DNA of 64,000 nt from Cryptosporangium minutisporangium (GCF_039536245.1 NZ_BAAAYN010000044.1:62001-126000), one strand, 5' to 3'; shown: positions 35,070 to 45,179, counted from the stretch's first letter. The notes: generated from the sequence alone by a model not told the origin. Made by a program: numbers and translations.

Positions 35070-36950
35070 CACCGGCAGTCCGTCCACACTGGCCGTCAGC
35101 ACGTGCTCGTAGTCGGTGCCGACCGCGCTGTAATCGCCCTCGCGGAGGACGAGCACGGTTTTGATGCCCAGCTCGCGGAAGTACTGGATGCTCTCCGCGG
35201 ACGGGAAGACGGTGGCCGCCTGGCGGATCATCTCCTGCGACTGCGGGGTGAATCCGGAGACGCCGTTGACGATCTTCGGGAACCCGTCCGTCGACCAGAG
35301 CATCGGCCACTGGTCGCGGGTGTCGCTGGGCAGCACCAGGACGGGGCCGGTGATGCCCTTGAACGACTGGGGCTCGGCGGGCGCGGTGGGGTGCGGCGTG
35401 GTGTTCAGGCCTTCCGCGCCGACCAGGAACGCCGGAATCAGCGCTGCGGCCACGACCAGCCGCGGCCAGCGTCGGCCATCCCGTCCGGACGGCGTCCGCC
35501 GGGACGGCGTCCGCGAAGCCAACCGATCGCCGAACGCGGTGATCGCGCCCGCGGCGAGCAACGCGAGCAGCAACGTGGTCCAGACGACCAGCCGGCCGGG
35601 CGTGCGAATCGCGTCCCAGCCGGGCAGGTACCGGTAGAGCAGCAGATAACCGGGTTCGCCACCGAAGAACGTGGTGCCCATCCCCAGGACGACGCTGACC
35701 ACGGTGGCGACCGCCAGGTAGACCCGCTGCCGGATCGTCCAGACGCTCACGAGCAGGCCGACCAGCGCGCAGGCGGCGAGGAAGAGGCCGGGCAGCATCG
35801 TCATCTCGGGGGCCCAGAGCAGCGTGCTCCGCGCGCGGGCGGACGATTCGCCCCACAGCCAGGACGTCTCCGGTGCGGTGAAGAAGCCCCGTAGCGGTGG
35901 GGAGAACAGCGTGAGGTCGCTCTCGGTCCGCCGGGCGTACGGGTGCGCCTCGACCACTCGAAGGTAGGGCCGCGCCATCAGTGCGGTGGTCGCGAGGAAG
36001 GCCACCATGCCGAGGCCGTCGGCGACCAGGAGGCGGCGCGGTAGCCGCGGCCGTCCGGTGACGAGCCACCCGATCGCCGAGGCGACACAGACACCGCCGA
36101 GCACGTAGCCGAACGGCAGCCCGATCCCGAACCCGATCGTGATCTGCCAGCAGGCCAGGCCCCAGCCCGCGGCAGCCCAGCCCGGGCGTACCTCCTCCGG
36201 TCGGTAGCCGCGGGTGAGTGACCACCCGTGGCCCTTCGCCAGCGCCGCGAGCGCCAGCGCGATACCGCCGGTCGAGAGCACGTGCAGGTGACCGGCCTGC
36301 CCGAGCCGCCAGGGCGCGTAGCCGATCGCCAGGCCGGCCAGCACCGCGCCGGGCCAGGCGGAGCCGAGCCGCTTGGCCAGCGCGTAGCCGCCGACCGAGG
36401 CGAGGTAGAACGCGAGGACGTACGCGATGTTGTAGCGGACCAGCGCGGCGGCGGGCCCTTCGCCGAAGAAGCCGAGCGGCGCGTAGCCGAGCAGGCTGTC
36501 GGTGAACGCGAACGAGTCCGCCTCGGGGTAGAGCGCGTTCGATTGCCAGAGCGCCCAGGGCTGGGTCAGCAGGGCGTGGCCGCCCCAGGCGATCTCCCAG
36601 GTGATGAGCAACGGGTCGAACACGTCCTGCGGCACGGTGCTGGCCGGATGCTTCAGCGTCGGCCAGGTCAGGATCGCAGCGACCACCGCGAACCCGACTC
36701 CGACCAGGGTGAATTCACTGGTCGTGAGTCGGTGCAGGGTGCGGCGCCACTTCGGTGTCGCCCGCCGAACGTCTGCGTTCGGCCGTCCCCTGCTCTCTTT
36801 CGGGACGCCGGACCGCGCGCCGTCGTGATGGCGGATGCCGTCGTCGTCGGGCCGCGCGGCGTCGTCGGGGTGGGTGCCGTCGTCGTCAGGGCGCGTGCTG
36901 TCGCGGGCGGAGCCGTCGGGCGGAGCGCCACCCTCGAGCGAACCGCTCAC
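35025..36950 (-). CDS. Large polytopic membrane protein (GT-C fold candidate)
   Basis: 641 residues. A hydrophilic N-terminal ~75 residues (Asp/Pro-rich, repeated RPDDDG-like) are followed by about 12 helices and an external C-terminal domain (about 520-641). The first loop after helix 1 has [17 protein letters not shown], the acidic-first-loop layout of GT-C glycosyltransferases. No named family is recognised. Its start overlaps the endonuclease IV stop (ATGA). Its 3' end overlaps GT87 by 45 bases in convergent orientation. Confidence 0.75.
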   Translation of the reverse strand: MSGSLEGGAPPDGSARDSTRPDDDGTHPDDAARPDDDGIRHHDGARSGVPKESRGRPNADVRRATPKWRRTLHRLTTSEFTLVGVGFAVVAAILTWPTLKHPASTVPQDVFDPLLITWEIAWGGHALLTQPWALWQSNALYPEADSFAFTDSLLGYAPLGFFGEGPAAALVRYNIAYVLAFYLASVGGYALAKRLGSAWPGAVLAGLAIGYAPWRLGQAGHLHVLSTGGIALALAALAKGHGWSLTRGYRPEEVRPGWAAAGWGLACWQITIGFGIGLPFGYVLGGVCVASAIGWLVTGRPRLPRRLLVADGLGMVAFLATTALMARPYLRVVEAHPYARRTESDLTLFSPPLRGFFTAPETSWLWGESSARARSTLLWAPEMTMLPGLFLAACALVGLLVSVWTIRQRVYLAVATVVSVVLGMGTTFFGGEPGYLLLYRYLPGWDAIRTPGRLVVWTTLLLALLAAGAITAFGDRLASRTPSRRTPSGRDGRRWPRLVVAAALIPAFLVGAEGLNTTPHPTAPAEPQSFKGITGPVLVLPSDTRDQWPMLWSTDGFPKIVNGVSGFTPQSQEMIRQAATVFPSAESIQYFRELGIKTVLVLREGDYSAVGTDYEHVLTASVDGLPVSRIDRGDGVLFELR

Positions 36951-37741
36951 TTGGCCAGCCGATCCCGCAGACCGAGTTTTTCTCGGAGATAGGCGATGTC
37001 GGCGGTCTGCCCGTCGTCGCCGCCAGGGGTCTCGCAGATCGCCGGCGCACCGGCTGCGGCGACGGTGGCCACCAGCAGGTCGGCGTCGATCTGACCGCTG
37101 CCGAGGTTCTCGTGCCGGTCGCGTCCGGAGTCGAACGGATCCTTCGAGTCGTTGACGTGCACCAGGTCGATCCGGCCGGTGATCGCCTTCACCCGATCGA
37201 CGACGCCGAGCAGGTCCTCGCCGCCGGCGTGGGCGTGGCAGGTGTCCAGGCAGAAGCCGGGCTCGTACTCGCCGATCGCGTCCCAGAGCCGCGCGAGGCG
37301 GTCGAACCGGCGGGCCATCGCGTTGTCGCCCCCGGCGGTGTTCTCGACCAGGATCGGCAGCGGGAAGCCACCGGACTCCGCAACCTGGGTGAACGCCTTT
37401 CGCCAGTTGTCGAAGCCGACCTCGGCGTCGTCGCCCTTGCCGACGTGACCGCCGTGCACGATCAGCCCCTTGGCACCCACCGCCGCGGCCGCCTCGGCGT
37501 GCTGTCCGAGCAGCTTCCGGGACGGGATGCGGATCCGGTTGTTCGTGCTCGCCAGGTTGATGACGTACGGCGAGTGGATGTAAACGTCCACGTCGCTGGC
37601 GCGCAAGGCCTCGGTGTCCTCGCGCGGCACCGGTTTCTTCCAGCCCTGCGGGTCACCGAGGAAGAACTGGACCACGTCGGCGCTGCGAACGGACGCGGCG
37701 GCCAGCGGGTCGGCGGGGTCGACATGGGCACCGATTCGCAT
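36947..37741 (-). CDS. nfo: Endonuclease IV (AP endonuclease) family protein
   Basis: 264-residue TIM barrel with the metal-site motifs of Nfo in order: [47 protein letters not shown] and CETPGG. These supply the His, Glu and Asp ligands of the trinuclear zinc site, so it should be active in base excision repair at abasic sites. Slightly shorter than E. coli Nfo (285). It is the first gene of a two-gene minus-strand unit with the membrane protein. Confidence 0.88.
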   Translation of the reverse strand: MRIGAHVDPADPLAAASVRSADVVQFFLGDPQGWKKPVPREDTEALRASDVDVYIHSPYVINLASTNNRIRIPSRKLLGQHAEAAAAVGAKGLIVHGGHVGKGDDAEVGFDNWRKAFTQVAESGGFPLPILVENTAGGDNAMARRFDRLARLWDAIGEYEPGFCLDTCHAHAGGEDLLGVVDRVKAITGRIDLVHVNDSKDPFDSGRDRHENLGSGQIDADLLVATVAAAGAPAICETPGGDDGQTADIAYLREKLGLRDRLAK

Positions 37742-37888
37742 GGCGCGAGCCTAGTGCGCGGGGGGAAGCGCGGTCGGGTCCCCGCCGACCCCGAACGGCG
37801 GGCCTGGACCGCGTCACTGCCGCGGTGGGGTCTCGTTGTGCGTAGCGAACACGAAGGCCGCCACCGCGGTACGGGCACGGGAGGGCCG

Positions 37889-38830
37889 GTGTCGAGACGG
37901 CAGCAGCGCACGACCACCCTGCTCCTGGCCGTGCTGGTGGCGCTAACGGGGTTCGGTCCCGCTCCGGCGCGCGCGGCCCAGGCGACCATGACCTTCAACG
38001 GCGTGTTGAACGTCGCGGGGCTGCTCAGTTCGGTCACCGTCACGCCGGCCGTCGTGACGGTTCCGGCCGGTAGCGAGGTCCGGTTCGTCAACGCCACCTC
38101 TTCCGCGCTCACCGTCACCGTCGGGGGCGAATCCACCCGGTTGGATCCGGGTAGATCGGCGCCGATGCTGTTCACCGGTGCTGAGCGCATCGAGACGTTC
38201 AGTGCGGCGGCGACCGCGGTCAATGTGCCGCTGGTGGGGTCGCTGACCTCGTCGGTCGGACGGATCACCGTGCTGGCGATGCCGTCGGACGCCACCGAGC
38301 CGAAGCCGACGATCGGGCCGGACGCGGGCGGATCGCCGGACTCCGCGCCGCGGAGCGCCGACGATCGACACCCGACGCGCGAGCCGGCCGACGCCACGGA
38401 TGGTCCGGGGGCCCGGAGCACTCAGAGCGGTGCGGTGATCCCGCTCCCGCCGGGTGCATCGTCCTCCGTGCGACCCGGCGCGTCGTCCACGACCAGGCCG
38501 TCCGATGGCCGGGACGGGCCCGGCGGCCCCGAAGACTTCGAGGACTCGGACGGTGCGGGCGTTCCGGGTGATGATCGGCCGGACTCGTCCGACGCGAAGG
38601 CGGCCGACACGGAGGTGTCACCGGTGCTACCGCCGTTTCCGGGTTTCTCCAGCACTCACGACCAACTCGGTCTGATGGTGCTGCTCTCCGCCGTGGTGCT
38701 GGTGGGCTTGGGTGCGGCCGCGTTCCGCACGGTGCTCGCGTACCGGCCGGTGGTCGAGGTCGGCGCCCATTCGCAGGCGGCCAGACAGGCGGCCCGGAAG
38801 GCGCGGACGATGCGGCGGAAGCGGAGCTGA
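37889..38830 (+). CDS. Secreted membrane-anchored protein with cupredoxin-like domain
   Basis: 313 residues. Signal peptide (RRQQRTTTLLLAVLVALTGFGPAPARA), a small beta domain (about 30-130: VTVTPAVVTVPAGSEVRFVN, like cupredoxin/Ig folds but without clear copper ligands), a 130-residue Pro/Ser/Asp linker and a C-terminal membrane helix (about 265-285) with a basic end. The GTG start follows GGGAGGG. Probably a surface protein held by its C-terminus. It precedes rpsF but is not obviously part of that operon. Function unknown. Confidence 0.7.
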   Translation: MSRRQQRTTTLLLAVLVALTGFGPAPARAAQATMTFNGVLNVAGLLSSVTVTPAVVTVPAGSEVRFVNATSSALTVTVGGESTRLDPGRSAPMLFTGAERIETFSAAATAVNVPLVGSLTSSVGRITVLAMPSDATEPKPTIGPDAGGSPDSAPRSADDRHPTREPADATDGPGARSTQSGAVIPLPPGASSSVRPGASSTTRPSDGRDGPGGPEDFEDSDGAGVPGDDRPDSSDAKAADTEVSPVLPPFPGFSSTHDQLGLMVLLSAVVLVGLGAAAFRTVLAYRPVVEVGAHSQAARQAARKARTMRRKRS

Positions 38831-38972
38831 CCGCCCGCCGTCCACAGGCGGCTCGTCGCGGTCGGTAGCACTCCGTCTCCGCTGGTAAGGTGGTCGGGAT
38901 TGCATGACGCGATCGACCCTCCTGTCACGGAACGACCGTGGCCGCCTGAGTCCAAAGGAGGTGGGTTCTACC

Positions 38973-39263
38973 TTGCGTCATTACGAAGTCATGGTCATCC
39001 TCGACCCGGATCTCGAGGAGCGCACCGTTGCTCCTTCGCTCGACACGTTCCTCAACGTCATCCGCACCGCGGGTGGAAGCGTCGAGAAGGTCGACGTCTG
39101 GGGCCGGCGTCGGCTCTCCTACGAGATCAACAAGAAGGTCGAGGGCATCTACGCCATCGTCGACCTGAACTCGGAGCCTCCGGCCGTCGCGGAGCTCGAC
39201 CGTCAGCTGAACCTCAACGAGTCCGTTCTTCGGACCAAGGTCATCCGACCCGACCAGCGCTGA
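38973..39263 (+). CDS. rpsF: 30S ribosomal protein S6
   Basis: 96 residues beginning with a TTG-coded Met (reading [16 protein letters not shown]), behind a strong AAAGGAGGT. This start gives the exact family length; the frame extends 23 codons upstream to an ATG but that part is unlike S6. S6 binds 16S rRNA with S18, encoded two genes downstream. It starts the conserved rpsF-ssb-rpsR-rplI operon. Confidence 0.96.
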   Translation: MRHYEVMVILDPDLEERTVAPSLDTFLNVIRTAGGSVEKVDVWGRRRLSYEINKKVEGIYAIVDLNSEPPAVAELDRQLNLNESVLRTKVIRPDQR

Positions 39264-39365
39264 GACGCTGCATCCGGCCGGTTTCGTCGTACCCCTCGGG
39301 CAGTCTGAGGATCTCGTAGCTGTTCGGTACGGCGACGAACGGTCGGTTGAGGAGGATCGCACCCC

Positions 39366-39890
39366 ATGGCAGGCGAAACCGTCATCACCCTGGTCGGCAA
39401 CCTGGTTGACGACCCCGAGTTGCGCTTCACCCCTAGTGGCGCAGCTGTGGCGAAATTCCGGCTCGCTTCGACGCCGCGCACCTACGACCGGCAGAGCGGG
39501 GAGTGGAAGGACGGCGAAAGCCTCTTCCTCACCTGCAACGTCTGGCGTCAGGCGGCCGAGAACGTGGCCGAGTCGCTGCAGCGCGGCATGCGAGTCATCG
39601 TGCAGGGCCGGCTTCGGCAGCGGTCGTACGAGACCCGCGAGGGTGAGAAGCGCACCGTGTTCGAGGTCGAGGTCGACGAGGTCGGCCCGTCGCTCCGGAG
39701 CGCCACCGCGCGGGTCAACAAGACCAGCCGCAGTGGCGGAGGCAGCAGCGGCGGCGGCTTCGGCGCGTCCGGCGGCGGCAACTCCGGCGGCGGCAACTCC
39801 GGCGGTGGGGCGCCTGCGGACGATCCCTGGGCCGTGGCGACGCCGACCGGCGGGGGCGGTGGCTCGTTCAGCGACGAGCCTCCGTTCTAG
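39366..39890 (+). CDS. ssb: Single-stranded DNA-binding protein
   Basis: 174 residues. An OB fold (1-110; starts [21 protein letters not shown], with [16 protein letters not shown]), a Gly/Ser-rich linker (about 120-150) and the acidic C-terminal tip SDEPPF that recruits partner proteins. Clear ATG. In the S6-S18 operon, as in most bacteria. Confidence 0.97.
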   Translation: MAGETVITLVGNLVDDPELRFTPSGAAVAKFRLASTPRTYDRQSGEWKDGESLFLTCNVWRQAAENVAESLQRGMRVIVQGRLRQRSYETREGEKRTVFEVEVDEVGPSLRSATARVNKTSRSGGGSSGGGFGASGGGNSGGGNSGGGAPADDPWAVATPTGGGGGSFSDEPPF

Positions 39891-39974
39891 CGGTCGCGCC
39901 GGCCACAGCCGCGTAGAGCCACCGATCGCCCTCACTCGTGCTCGAAGCAGAGTGAAGCAGAGTAAGGAAGCCCC

Positions 39975-40211
39975 ATGGCCAAGCCGCCCGTGCGGAAGCC
40001 CAAGAAGAAGATCAACCCGCTCGACAAAGACAAGATCACCTACATCGACTACAAGGACACGGCGCTGCTGCGGAAGTTCATCTCCGACCGCGGCAAGATC
40101 CGGGCCCGTCGAGTGACCGGTGTGTCGAGCCAGCAGCAGCGGCAGATCGCCCGCGCGATCAAGAACGCCCGCGAGATGGCGCTGCTGCCCTACACCAGCA
40201 CCGCGCGCTGA
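39975..40211 (+). CDS. rpsR: 30S ribosomal protein S18
   Basis: 78 residues, [18 protein letters not shown] then [15 protein letters not shown] and [18 protein letters not shown], the S18 signature. It binds with S6 on the platform of the small subunit. ATG preceded by AAGGAAG. The N-terminus lacks the four-cysteine zinc motif of one S18 paralogue class. It sits 84 bases after ssb and 13 before rplI. Confidence 0.97.
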   Translation: MAKPPVRKPKKKINPLDKDKITYIDYKDTALLRKFISDRGKIRARRVTGVSSQQQRQIARAIKNAREMALLPYTSTAR

Positions 40212-40224
40212 GAGAGGCGAGGAA

Positions 40225-40677
40225 ATGAAGATCATCCTCACCTCTGAGGTCAGCGGTCTTGGTTCGCCCGGCGACATCGTCGAGGTGAAGGACGGCTACG
40301 GCCGCAACTACCTCCTGCCGCAGGGCAAGGCGATCGCTGCCACCCGTGGCCAGGAGAAGCAGGTCGCGCAGATCAAGCGGGCGCGCGACGCCCGTCAGGT
40401 GCGCGACCTCGGCCACGCCCAGGAGATCAAGGGGCAGGTCGAGAAGCTGAAGGTGCAGCTGGCGACCCGCGCCGGCGAGGGCGGCCGGCTGTTCGGCTCG
40501 GTCACCGCTGCGGACGTCGTCGCGGCCGTGGTCCGTGCCGGTGGGCCGGAGCTCGACCGGCGTCGGCTGGAGCTGCCCGGTCACATCAAGACGACCGGGT
40601 CGCACAAGGTCGCGGTGCGGCTGCACCCCGACGTGTCGGCGCAGATCTCGCTCGACGTCGTCGCCGAGAAGAAGTAA
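40225..40677 (+). CDS. rplI: 50S ribosomal protein L9
   Basis: 150 residues. N-domain MKIILTSEVSGLGSPGDIVEVKDGYGRNYLLP, a long connecting helix, and the C-domain ending VSAQISLDVVAEKK. Near-invariant in length. ATG preceded by GAGGAA. It ends the operon, followed by a strong hairpin. Confidence 0.97.
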   Translation: MKIILTSEVSGLGSPGDIVEVKDGYGRNYLLPQGKAIAATRGQEKQVAQIKRARDARQVRDLGHAQEIKGQVEKLKVQLATRAGEGGRLFGSVTAADVVAAVVRAGGPELDRRRLELPGHIKTTGSHKVAVRLHPDVSAQISLDVVAEKK

Positions 40678-40690
40678 GCCCCGCTCGTCC

Positions 40691-40724
40691 CGATGGCCGG
40701 CCCGGATGTCCGGGCCGGCCATCG
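40691..40724 (+). terminator. Terminator after rplI
   Basis: Perfect 15-bp stem CGATGGCCGGCCCGG and complement with loop ATGT, 13 bases after the stop. Confidence 0.9.
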
Positions 40725-40891
40725 GCGTGTCCGGGCCCTCAGGTGTTCAGAGCGCGCGATCAGGACGGTGCGCTGAATTACGTGAAATCCGCTTCCACGG
40801 ACGCTCTGGAGGCGGATTTGACGTAGATCCGTGTCGGGCGCTCGCGGGTGGGGTGGGTGTCGGGCATAGGTGGGCTGAGTAACCTGCTCCG

Positions 40892-41698
40892 GTGAGCGTG
40901 CGGACGATACTGGCCCCCGCTCGGCCGGCGGAGCCAGCTGTGGTGACCGACCCCGTCGAGCGGCGTGCCCTCACGGCCGAGGTGTTCCTGGTCTTCGCGC
41001 TGACGCTGGGGCTCTCCGGCGTCCGGAGCCTGCTGTCGCTGCTCGACTCGCTGCTGCAGCCCGAGCCGCTGTCCGACCAGACCGTGGCGCTCAACGTGCC
41101 GCGCGCTGCGGCGAACCTCATCGACCTGGCCTACCAGTTGGTGTCGGCGGGGCAGCTCGGCGTCTGGGGTGGTCTCGGGCTCTACCTGCTCTGGCGCTCG
41201 GGCATCGGGCCGCGGATGATCGGGCTCGGCCGGGATCGGATCGGCGGCGATCTCGCGGGCGGCGCCGGGCTGGCCGCGCTGATCGGGCTTCCCGGCTTGG
41301 CGTTTTACCTGGTTACCCGGGCGATCGGGATCAACCTGACGGTCGTGCCCGCCGCGCTGAACGACGTCTGGTGGCGTGCGCCGGTGCTGATCATCGCCGC
41401 GATCGCCAACGCCTGGGCCGAAGAGGTGCTGGTCGTCGGGTACTTCATCACCCGGCTACGACAGCTCGGCTGGCGGGAGAACACCTCCCTCCTCGCTGCC
41501 GCCGTACTCCGCGGCTTGTACCACCTGTACCAGGGCTTCGGCGGCTTCATCGGCAACCTGATCATGGGCCTGGTGTACGGACGCTTCTGGCAGCGCACCA
41601 ACCGGCTGTGGTCGCTCGTCATCGGCCACGCGCTGATCGACCTCGTCGCCTTTGTCGGCTACACGTTGCTCCGCGACCACGTGTCGTGGCTTCCATAG
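40892..41698 (+). CDS. CPBP family intramembrane metalloprotease-like protein
   Basis: 268 residues, about seven membrane helices. CPBP/Abi motifs: AEEVLVVGYF for the EExxxR box (the two Glu are there, but the Arg position is not), RGLYHLYQG for the FxxxH-like box and IGHALIDL for the last His/Asn box. It may be an active prenyl-endopeptidase-like protease or a degenerate one. Start GTG. Independent unit between the rplI terminator and a kinase-like gene. Confidence 0.75.
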   Translation: MSVRTILAPARPAEPAVVTDPVERRALTAEVFLVFALTLGLSGVRSLLSLLDSLLQPEPLSDQTVALNVPRAAANLIDLAYQLVSAGQLGVWGGLGLYLLWRSGIGPRMIGLGRDRIGGDLAGGAGLAALIGLPGLAFYLVTRAIGINLTVVPAALNDVWWRAPVLIIAAIANAWAEEVLVVGYFITRLRQLGWRENTSLLAAAVLRGLYHLYQGFGGFIGNLIMGLVYGRFWQRTNRLWSLVIGHALIDLVAFVGYTLLRDHVSWLP

Positions 41699-41783
41699 TG
41701 CTGTTGGTCACTGTGGGTGCTGAGAGTGTCCGAGTGGCGACTGGACACAGGCAATTCTTGCGTGGACGTGTGCACACTGAAGC

Positions 41784-42512
41784 ATGAGAGTCGGGACTGC
41801 CGTTCTTTCATCCGCCCTCTTCTTCGCCCCTCCGACCCCCACCGCGGACCTCGCCGGTCCACCGGAGCCGCTGCCGGCCGCCGCTCGTGCGCCGCGCGGT
41901 GGGTCCGCTCCGCGGGGTGAGCCCGCTCGCCTCGATCCGGCCGAGCCCGACCCCACCCGGGTGCCCCACCTCGCGCTGCCCCGCCGCGCGTTCGTGGTGG
42001 TCGGTGGTGTCCCTGGCGCCGGCAAGAGCACGTTGTTGCACCGGCTCCGGGTCACTTCGCCGCGGGGCGTGTTCAGCGTGCGCGATCCCGAAGACATTCG
42101 GACGCGGTGGGAGCGCCTGCTCGGCGGTCGGCGCGCCTACCGGGTCTGGCGTCCGCTGGTCTACGCCGAGCACTACCTCCGCTTGCTGCTCGCGTTACCC
42201 GGCCGGAAGACGATCGTGCTGCACGACACCGCGACGCGTGGCTGGGCCAGGCGGCTCCTGAGCATCATCGCGCGGCTGTCCCGCCGACCGGCCATCCTGC
42301 TGTGGCTGAACGTCTCGCTCGAAGAGTCGCTGGACGGTCAGCGGATCCGCGGCCGCAAAGTCCCGGAGAAGACCGTGCAGCAGCACTGGCGGCGCTGGTC
42401 GCGCTTACGGCCGCGCACCGAAGACGGCGAGCGGGGATACGTCGCCGTCCACACGATCACGCGCGACATCGCGCGCCGCATCGTCGTGGAGCCCGCCACC
42501 CGCCGACGCTGA
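41784..42512 (+). CDS. P-loop NTPase/kinase-like protein
   Basis: 242 residues. The first ~65 are Pro/Ala-rich, possibly non-conserved. Walker A GGVPGAGKSTLLHRL is at about 73-87. The remainder (HDTATRGWARRLL, LWLNVSLEESLDGQRIRGRKV, then a basic helical end) resembles small kinases of the AAA_33/zeta-toxin type. Phosphate acceptor unknown. The start may be internal since the N-terminus is unlike the family and ATG 41784 has no good ribosome site. Confidence 0.7.
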   Translation: MRVGTAVLSSALFFAPPTPTADLAGPPEPLPAAARAPRGGSAPRGEPARLDPAEPDPTRVPHLALPRRAFVVVGGVPGAGKSTLLHRLRVTSPRGVFSVRDPEDIRTRWERLLGGRRAYRVWRPLVYAEHYLRLLLALPGRKTIVLHDTATRGWARRLLSIIARLSRRPAILLWLNVSLEESLDGQRIRGRKVPEKTVQQHWRRWSRLRPRTEDGERGYVAVHTITRDIARRIVVEPATRRR

Positions 42513-42521
42513 GCCCCGAGA

Positions 42522-42547
42522 CGCGCCCTCGCGGAGGCGAGGGCGCG
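42522..42547 (+). terminator. Terminator after the kinase-like gene
   Basis: 11-bp perfect stem CGCGCCCTCGC and complement with GGAG loop, 10 bases past the stop. Confidence 0.8.
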
Positions 42548-42754
42548 CTGCGTTGTGGACAGAACTTGTACGCAGCGGTGTGAATCGCTACTCAATGTCA
42601 CCATTGTCGGCGGCATTGTGGTGACTAATTCCCGTCCACACCCGGTGGACTACTCTTTGTGCAGGTCAGGCCCCCTGTCGGTGGCCAAGATTCGCGTGAG
42701 TTCACACGTTCCTGCACAGGCACCACACAGAGTTACCCCCACTCTTCCACAGGG

Positions 42755-42763
42755 TTGTCCACA
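42755..42763 (+). promoter_or_regulatory. DnaA box upstream of dnaB
   Basis: Exact TTGTCCACA, 148 bases before the dnaB start; the same sequence as the perfect box near dnaA. Confidence 0.6.
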
Positions 42764-42910
42764 GGCCTGTGCACAGGCTGGTTTGTCCGCTACGGCCCCG
42801 GCTTTCTATCGTCGACACACCCGGCTCACCGGGAACTGTCGGACCCCTGCGGTACGACAAGGGTGAACGTGCTCCAGGCGGGGCGCTACAGGGCCGGGGA
42901 GGGGACACGC

Positions 42911-44287
42911 GTGGCCGTCAGCGACGAAGTCGAGGCCTATGCGCCTCCGAACGACTTCGATCGCACGCCTCCGCAAGACCTGGCCGCCGAGCAGAGCGTG
43001 CTGGGCGGAATGCTGCTCTCCAAGGACGCCATCGCCGACGTCGTGGAGATCGTCCGCTCCAACGACTTCTACAAGCCCGCACACGCCCTCGTCTTCGACA
43101 CGATCCTCGACCTGTACGGCCGCGGTGAGCCCGCCGACCCGGTCACGGTCGTGGCCGCGCTGGCCGACCGCGCCGAGCTGGCCCGCGTCGGTGGCGCGCC
43201 CTACGTCCACACGCTGATCCAGCAGGTGCCGACGGCGGCGAACGCCGCGTACTACGCCCGCATCGTCGCCGAGCGCGCGATCCTGCGCCGGTTGGTCGAG
43301 GCGGGCACCCGGATCGTTCAGCTCGGGTACGGCTCGGCCGCCGGCGCCGGACGCGAGGTGGACGACGTCGTCGACATGGCTCAGCAGGCCATCTACGACG
43401 TCACCGAGAAGCGCACCAGCGACGACTACACGGTCCTCGAAGAGCTGCTCCAGCCGACGATGGACGAGATCGAGGCGATCGGCGCCACCGGCGGGATCAT
43501 GAGCGGCGTCCCGACCGGGTTCGCCGACCTCGACCGCCTGACGAACGGCCTGCACCCCGGTCAGCTGATCATCGTCGCGGCCCGCCCCGGTCTGGGTAAG
43601 AGCACCTTCGGCCTCGACGTCGCGCGCTCGGCGTCGATCCGGCACGGGCTCACGTCGGCGGTGTTCAGCCTGGAGATGTCCAAGATCGAGATCACCATGC
43701 GGTTGCTCTCGGCCGAGGCACGCGTCCCGCTGCACCACCTGCGGTCGGGCCAGCTCTCCGAGGACGACTGGACGAAGCTGGCCCGCCGTATCGGCGAGGT
43801 CAGCGAGGCGCCGCTGTTCATCGACGACTCGCCGAACATGACGATGATGGAGATCCGGGCCAAAGCGCGGCGGCTCAAGCAGCGTCACGACCTGCGCCTC
43901 GTCGTCATCGACTATCTGCAGCTGATGACCGGCAACAAGCGAGTCGAGTCCCGCCAGCAGGAGGTCGCGGAGCTCTCCCGTGGCCTCAAGCTGCTGGCGA
44001 AGGAGCTCGAGGTGCCGGTGATCGCGGCCTCGCAGCTCAACCGTGGCCCGGAGCAGCGCACCGACAAGCGTCCGCAACTGTCCGACCTGCGTGAGTCCGG
44101 CTCGATCGAGCAGGACGCGGACATGGTGCTTCTCCTGCACCGCGAGGACTACTACGAGAAGGAGTCCCCGCGCGCGGGCGAAGCGGACTTCATCCTGGCG
44201 AAGCACCGTAACGGCCCGACCGACACGGTGACCGTGGCGTTCCAGGGCCACTTCAGTCGATTTGTCGACATGAGCACGGGCGTCTGA
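42911..44287 (+). CDS. dnaB: Replicative DNA helicase DnaB
   Basis: 458 residues. N-terminal domain (PQDLAAEQSVLGGMLLSKDA) that binds primase, then a RecA-like helicase domain with Walker A ARPGLGKSTFGLDVARSA, H1a FSLEMS, Walker B LVVIDYLQLM and the arginine-finger area. No intein is inserted, unlike dnaB of M. tuberculosis. GTG follows GGGGAGGGGAC. It ends the conserved block that starts with ino1 (Rv0046c to Rv0058). Confidence 0.97.
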   Translation: MAVSDEVEAYAPPNDFDRTPPQDLAAEQSVLGGMLLSKDAIADVVEIVRSNDFYKPAHALVFDTILDLYGRGEPADPVTVVAALADRAELARVGGAPYVHTLIQQVPTAANAAYYARIVAERAILRRLVEAGTRIVQLGYGSAAGAGREVDDVVDMAQQAIYDVTEKRTSDDYTVLEELLQPTMDEIEAIGATGGIMSGVPTGFADLDRLTNGLHPGQLIIVAARPGLGKSTFGLDVARSASIRHGLTSAVFSLEMSKIEITMRLLSAEARVPLHHLRSGQLSEDDWTKLARRIGEVSEAPLFIDDSPNMTMMEIRAKARRLKQRHDLRLVVIDYLQLMTGNKRVESRQQEVAELSRGLKLLAKELEVPVIAASQLNRGPEQRTDKRPQLSDLRESGSIEQDADMVLLLHREDYYEKESPRAGEADFILAKHRNGPTDTVTVAFQGHFSRFVDMSTGV

Positions 44288-44321
44288 GACGGCGTAGGAC
44301 CCGCGCCCAACCAGCAGACCA

Positions 44322-45179
44322 CTAATTCTTTTTGAGACGCCCGACCTCGGTGCCGGCCGCGTCGAGCAGGACCAAAGCCTCGTTCGCGAACCCTGCCATC
44401 GCCGTGCGAGAGAGCCAGGCGGCCACTCGCGGGCCGTCGCACCCGATCATCGTGCTTGCGCGACTGGTGGCCAGCATCGATTGGGAGGTCACGATCCACC
44501 GGCCTCCGTTGCCGTTGCAGCCGTCCGAGCCCGCCCAGGTGCCGTCGCCTCTGAACTCGACGAACGCCTCCCCGCCATCCTTGACCGGCACCCACCGGCC
44601 CACGATCATCCGAGGTTCGACCCGGGTCAGCGTGGTCGGCAGTGCGGTGGTCCGCGTGAGTTCGGCCCGGTCCTGGTCGGTGATCACCGGCGGTTCCGCC
44701 TCGGACGCGGCGACGTCCGGCCCGACCTTCGGCTTCCCACCGGGAAGGAGGCGGGCCACCGGCTCTTCGGACCGGTCGACCAACTCCAGGCTGCCGTCAG
44801 CGAAGGATCGGTAGCCGGTGGCCGTCCGTAGCCAGGACGGCGTGCTATCGGACGGCCTCCCCTCCGTGGGAAAGCACTTCGAGCTGCCGCCGCTCACATC
44901 GCCGATGAACGCGTCCTGGCTACCGGCCCAGGCACCGAAGAGCGTGCCGCACGTGCGCCACAGCGACAGGTCCCGGTTCGGGGCGATCCGTAGGACGGTG
45001 CCGGGCTCCTCGCCGGTGTCGGCCACCGTCCACAGGCCGATCAACGAAATCGGCCCGCGCCCGGCGGTCGGCGACGGAGGCGGGGACGGACCGGGGCTGT
45101 CCGCCGTGACCGGGCTTTCGTCGGCACAGCTGGCGAGGACGAGCATGAGTACCGTTGCGACCGCGATCCGGAGTCTCAT
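44322..45179 (-). CDS. Lipoprotein with a META/HslJ-like domain
   Basis: 285 residues. Lipobox LASC (Cys18) after MRLRIAVATVLMLV, then a Pro/Ser linker. Two repeated-looking domains: about 40-130 (ISLIGLWTVAD...LWRTCG) and about 190-285 (IVGRWVPV...FVEFRGDGTWAGSDGCNGNGG). The second is like the META domain of HslJ heat-shock lipoproteins. An outer-face lipoprotein of unknown role. Convergent with dnaB. Confidence 0.8.
   Translation of the reverse strand: MRLRIAVATVLMLVLASCADESPVTADSPGPSPPPSPTAGRGPISLIGLWTVADTGEEPGTVLRIAPNRDLSLWRTCGTLFGAWAGSQDAFIGDVSGGSSKCFPTEGRPSDSTPSWLRTATGYRSFADGSLELVDRSEEPVARLLPGGKPKVGPDVAASEAEPPVITDQDRAELTRTTALPTTLTRVEPRMIVGRWVPVKDGGEAFVEFRGDGTWAGSDGCNGNGGRWIVTSQSMLATSRASTMIGCDGPRVAAWLSRTAMAGFANEALVLLDAAGTEVGRLKKN

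Larger units (their letters stand above)
42513..42910. promoter_or_regulatory. dnaB upstream region with DnaA-box-like sites
   Basis: A 398-base gap, less GC-rich than the genes around it. It holds a perfect TTGTCCACA (42755-42763), a one-mismatch TGTGGACAG (complement CTGTCCACA, 42554-42562) and a looser CCGTCCACA (42632-42640), plus many CACAG words. This resembles a DnaA-controlled promoter. The 84 in-frame codons before the dnaB start are probably not translated. Confidence 0.55.

Noticed and set aside
36755-38830. A 691-residue plus-strand frame
   Set aside because: Its first 378 codons are antisense to the endonuclease IV gene. The real gene starts at GTG 37889 with a signal peptide.
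42806-44251. 481-residue minus-strand frame opposite dnaB
   Set aside because: Shadow of dnaB; no start signal and no family features.
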